Shown here: in pieces, positions 5,864 through 7,282 of the stretch | How positions within the stretch are numbered: position 1 is the stretch's first letter | Layout of the letters: every line of letters starts with the position of its first letter | Origin: CAWACC01 sp964390695 | GTDB lineage: Bacteria > Chlamydiota > Chlamydiia > Chlamydiales > Parachlamydiaceae | DNA: 7,282 nt | Direction of reading: 5' to 3' | Assembly: GCA_964390695.1 (NCBI GenBank) | Contig: CAYMKI010000150.1 | Span: 1 to 7,282 of the forward strand | Notes under the pieces: model-generated | Seen by the model: the letters and a program-made list of their open reading frames with translations, nothing else | Database searches by the model: none | Told to the model about the DNA's origin: nothing | Made by a program: the position numbers and the translations under genes

Positions 5864-7018
5864 CTAGTAATATTTCGGTTCATAGGTGCAGAATCTTCGA
5901 GCATCAGCGATCCCACGACCAGGATCAGCGATTCTTACAACATTCATTGACAATCGCCTGAAGAGCGCCATATTTTCAGCAATAAATCCAACCTTCGCTT
6001 CTGCATCATCTTCCTTAAAAATCACATCTAGCACCCAATGTAACGGGTTTTCAATCAGCCAGTGACCTCTAATCCATCTTGCGAACTCTTTGGCTGTCGC
6101 TTTGCGACTTGAAAAATAGTACCGAATTTCAGAGGTTTTCTTCCCATTAACTTCTCTCTCAGAAAATACTTCGATAAGCGCCTTCAACCCTGGCCATGTT
6201 TTTGCTTGAGGAAGCCACTCTAATTCCGTACACACGCATATTGACCGCTGTTCAATTCTACCATGGTCCTTTTCTGGGGGGCAAATGTACCGTTCTACAT
6301 CAACTTCTTCATATTCAACGTCTCGTGCTTGATCGAAAAAATTTTGCGCCTCAGCATGAAAATTGCCCTGATTACCTTTGAGTCCTATTAAGTAATCAGC
6401 GCCGTGATCTAAAAATTGTTGAGCGCGTTCTGTCTGGGCAAAAAGTGCGTCTGTCGAAATCAGAGCTCCTTTTACATCAACATCTTTCAATAAAGCCTCA
6501 ATCACTCTTGGTTCGGATGATTTATCCGGCACTTTCTCCTGGGCTAGCACGAGTTTCTGTTCTGCGGCAAATAGCTCAACAAGATGAACAAGGTGCTCAT
6601 CAGTAGAAACTCCCCTCAAACGTTTACCATCAATAACAAGCAATTGGTCTCGGAATTGTTGAGGGACATTTACAAACCACTTTTGCAGCAACTGCTTAAA
6701 AGTGGCGGGAGGGAGTCTTACAAGTAGCCACCAGAGCGTATCATAAGAAGGAGCTGTAAACGTTTGGCCAATTAGCGCATTGAACGACTCAATGTTGAAC
6801 TCGGCGTAAATGGCAAGGTCAGACACAGTATTGCCCCCGCTTAGGTATCCGCAGAGCATGAGTAACATTAAGAACCAAACAGGGTATTTTATTTTAGAGA
6901 TCTGCCTGGGATCATCAGCCTCAAGAAAAGCTCCTTTAACGGAAGCTGCAAACTGTTCTAAGTCAATATTTTGTTTTAACTCAGCAAATTTAGGGTCTTT
7001 AGTTGGTCGCTTGGCCAT
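5864..7018 (-). CDS. ISAs1-family transposase
   Basis: This 384-residue DDE transposase belongs to the ISAs1 family (related to the E. coli H-repeat protein). The N-terminal region holds a DDPRQ motif (35-39) and a hydrophobic segment (PVWFLMLLMLCGYLSG, 46-61). The catalytic core has D130 (VIDGKRLRG), D190 (ISTDALFAQ), then ADYLIGLKGNQ (207-217), and E323 in HWLIENPLHWVLDVIFKEDD. The C-terminus ends ADARRFCTYEPKYY, a little short for members that continue after this motif. The ATG at 7018 is preferred to the in-frame GTG at 7024 because AGGAG lies seven bases before the ATG. No frameshift or stop interrupts it, so it may be functional. The element's terminal repeats were not identified. An IS630 copy begins about 10 bases beyond the stop codon, and a 38-bp inverted copy of codons 80-91 lies at the window's left edge. 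Confidence 0.9.
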   Translation of the reverse strand: MAKRPTKDPKFAELKQNIDLEQFAASVKGAFLEADDPRQISKIKYPVWFLMLLMLCGYLSGGNTVSDLAIYAEFNIESFNALIGQTFTAPSYDTLWWLLVRLPPATFKQLLQKWFVNVPQQFRDQLLVIDGKRLRGVSTDEHLVHLVELFAAEQKLVLAQEKVPDKSSEPRVIEALLKDVDVKGALISTDALFAQTERAQQFLDHGADYLIGLKGNQGNFHAEAQNFFDQARDVEYEEVDVERYICPPEKDHGRIEQRSICVCTELEWLPQAKTWPGLKALIEVFSEREVNGKKTSEIRYYFSSRKATAKEFARWIRGHWLIENPLHWVLDVIFKEDDAEAKVGFIAENMALFRRLSMNVVRIADPGRGIADARRFCTYEPKYY

Positions 7019-7282
7019 GTTCACTCTCCTGTTGGAGAAATGAAAGCATAGAATTTCAATTTACGGCCAAAGATAACTTAAAAAAAACCGTCAAATCTTT
7101 TTCATCAAAAAGCCATGCCGGATAGCAAATACCATCATTCGGTTCATATGGACCCAACGATGATATTGGCTATACGGGAACTTTCACGCCGCCCCACAGG
7201 GCAAAAAAACCCAAAAATCGACTGAAATTTTTGGCATGGTTCAAAATGGGCCAAAATTGGGTAACAAAGGGTGATCAGGATC
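7019..7282. other. Upstream region of the ISAs1 transposase; no gene recognised
   Basis: The first bases hold the transposase ribosome binding site (AGGAG on the minus strand) and an AT-rich leader, and probably the ISAs1 left terminus, which I could not delimit. A large imperfect dyad lies at 7118-7177. A small perfect hairpin follows at 7211-7234 (CCAAAAAT, 8-base loop, ATTTTTGG). A 36-codon plus-strand frame from ATG 7115 has no ribosome binding site and overlaps the dyad, so I do not call it. Nothing else is supported. Confidence 0.4.
7118..7177. repeat. 60-bp imperfect inverted repeat centred on CATATG
   Basis: Arm 7118-7142 pairs with 7153-7177 at 20 of 25 positions, with no gap. The 10-base centre contains the palindrome CATATG at 7145-7150. 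There is no adjoining T-run typical of an intrinsic terminator. It may be a palindromic repeat, an operator, or part of an element's end; its role is not known. Confidence 0.5.

Noticed and set aside
5776..5961. Plus-strand 61-codon frame opposite the two transposase ends
   Set aside because: It is antisense to both IS genes and crosses the IS630 border; no ribosome binding site.
7115..7225. 36-codon plus-strand frame beginning MPDSKYHH
   Set aside because: No Shine-Dalgarno, overlaps the dyad, and no recognisable features.

Overview
The window looks like a mobile-element-rich stretch of a Gram-negative genome. The best guess is an environmental (amoeba-associated) chlamydia. The hints are a small outer-membrane barrel whose mature part carries seven cysteines, a large Thr/Asn/Gly-rich surface protein of DUF11 plus tandem Ig-like repeats, and mixed IS630 and ISAs1 transposases. 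This is inference only: no rRNA or marker gene is present, and other intracellular Gram-negatives remain possible. All substantial genes lie on the minus strand.

Left half (about 98-4221): a two-gene minus-strand unit. The upstream gene starts at 4152 and encodes a secreted protein: signal peptide, a large N-terminal surface domain, one DUF11 domain, six Ig/cadherin-like repeats of about 88 residues, and an FN3-like basic C-terminus. A single in-frame TAG (1531-1533) sits where sibling repeats have Tyr or Phe. It splits the gene into an 873-codon 5' part and a 289-codon 3' part that is otherwise fully open in the same frame. The stop of the 3' part overlaps the start of the barrel gene by ATGA, so surface protein and barrel were probably made together. 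A strong 50-nt inverted repeat (4172-4221) lies just ahead of the surface gene's ribosome binding site.

Middle (about 4222-4795): no convincing intact gene. It holds two unrelated foldback elements of about 150 bp. The first (4268-4416) has perfect 21-bp ends. The second (4610-4766) has near-perfect 30-bp ends and is bracketed by a 9-10 bp direct repeat like a target-site duplication. The second sits a few codons into a short reading frame with a very good Shine-Dalgarno, which suggests an interrupted gene start.

Right half (about 4794-7282): an IS630-type element (TA to TA, about 4794-5853) lies next to the 3' end of an ISAs1-type transposase gene (5864-7018). A 38-bp perfect copy of part of that ISAs1 gene occurs in inverted orientation at the left edge (2-39). 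The last 260 bases hold an imperfect 60-bp dyad and no recognised gene. The picture is a surface-protein operon, possibly decaying, next to a hot spot of nested insertions. I see no CRISPR array, tRNA, rRNA or defence system.
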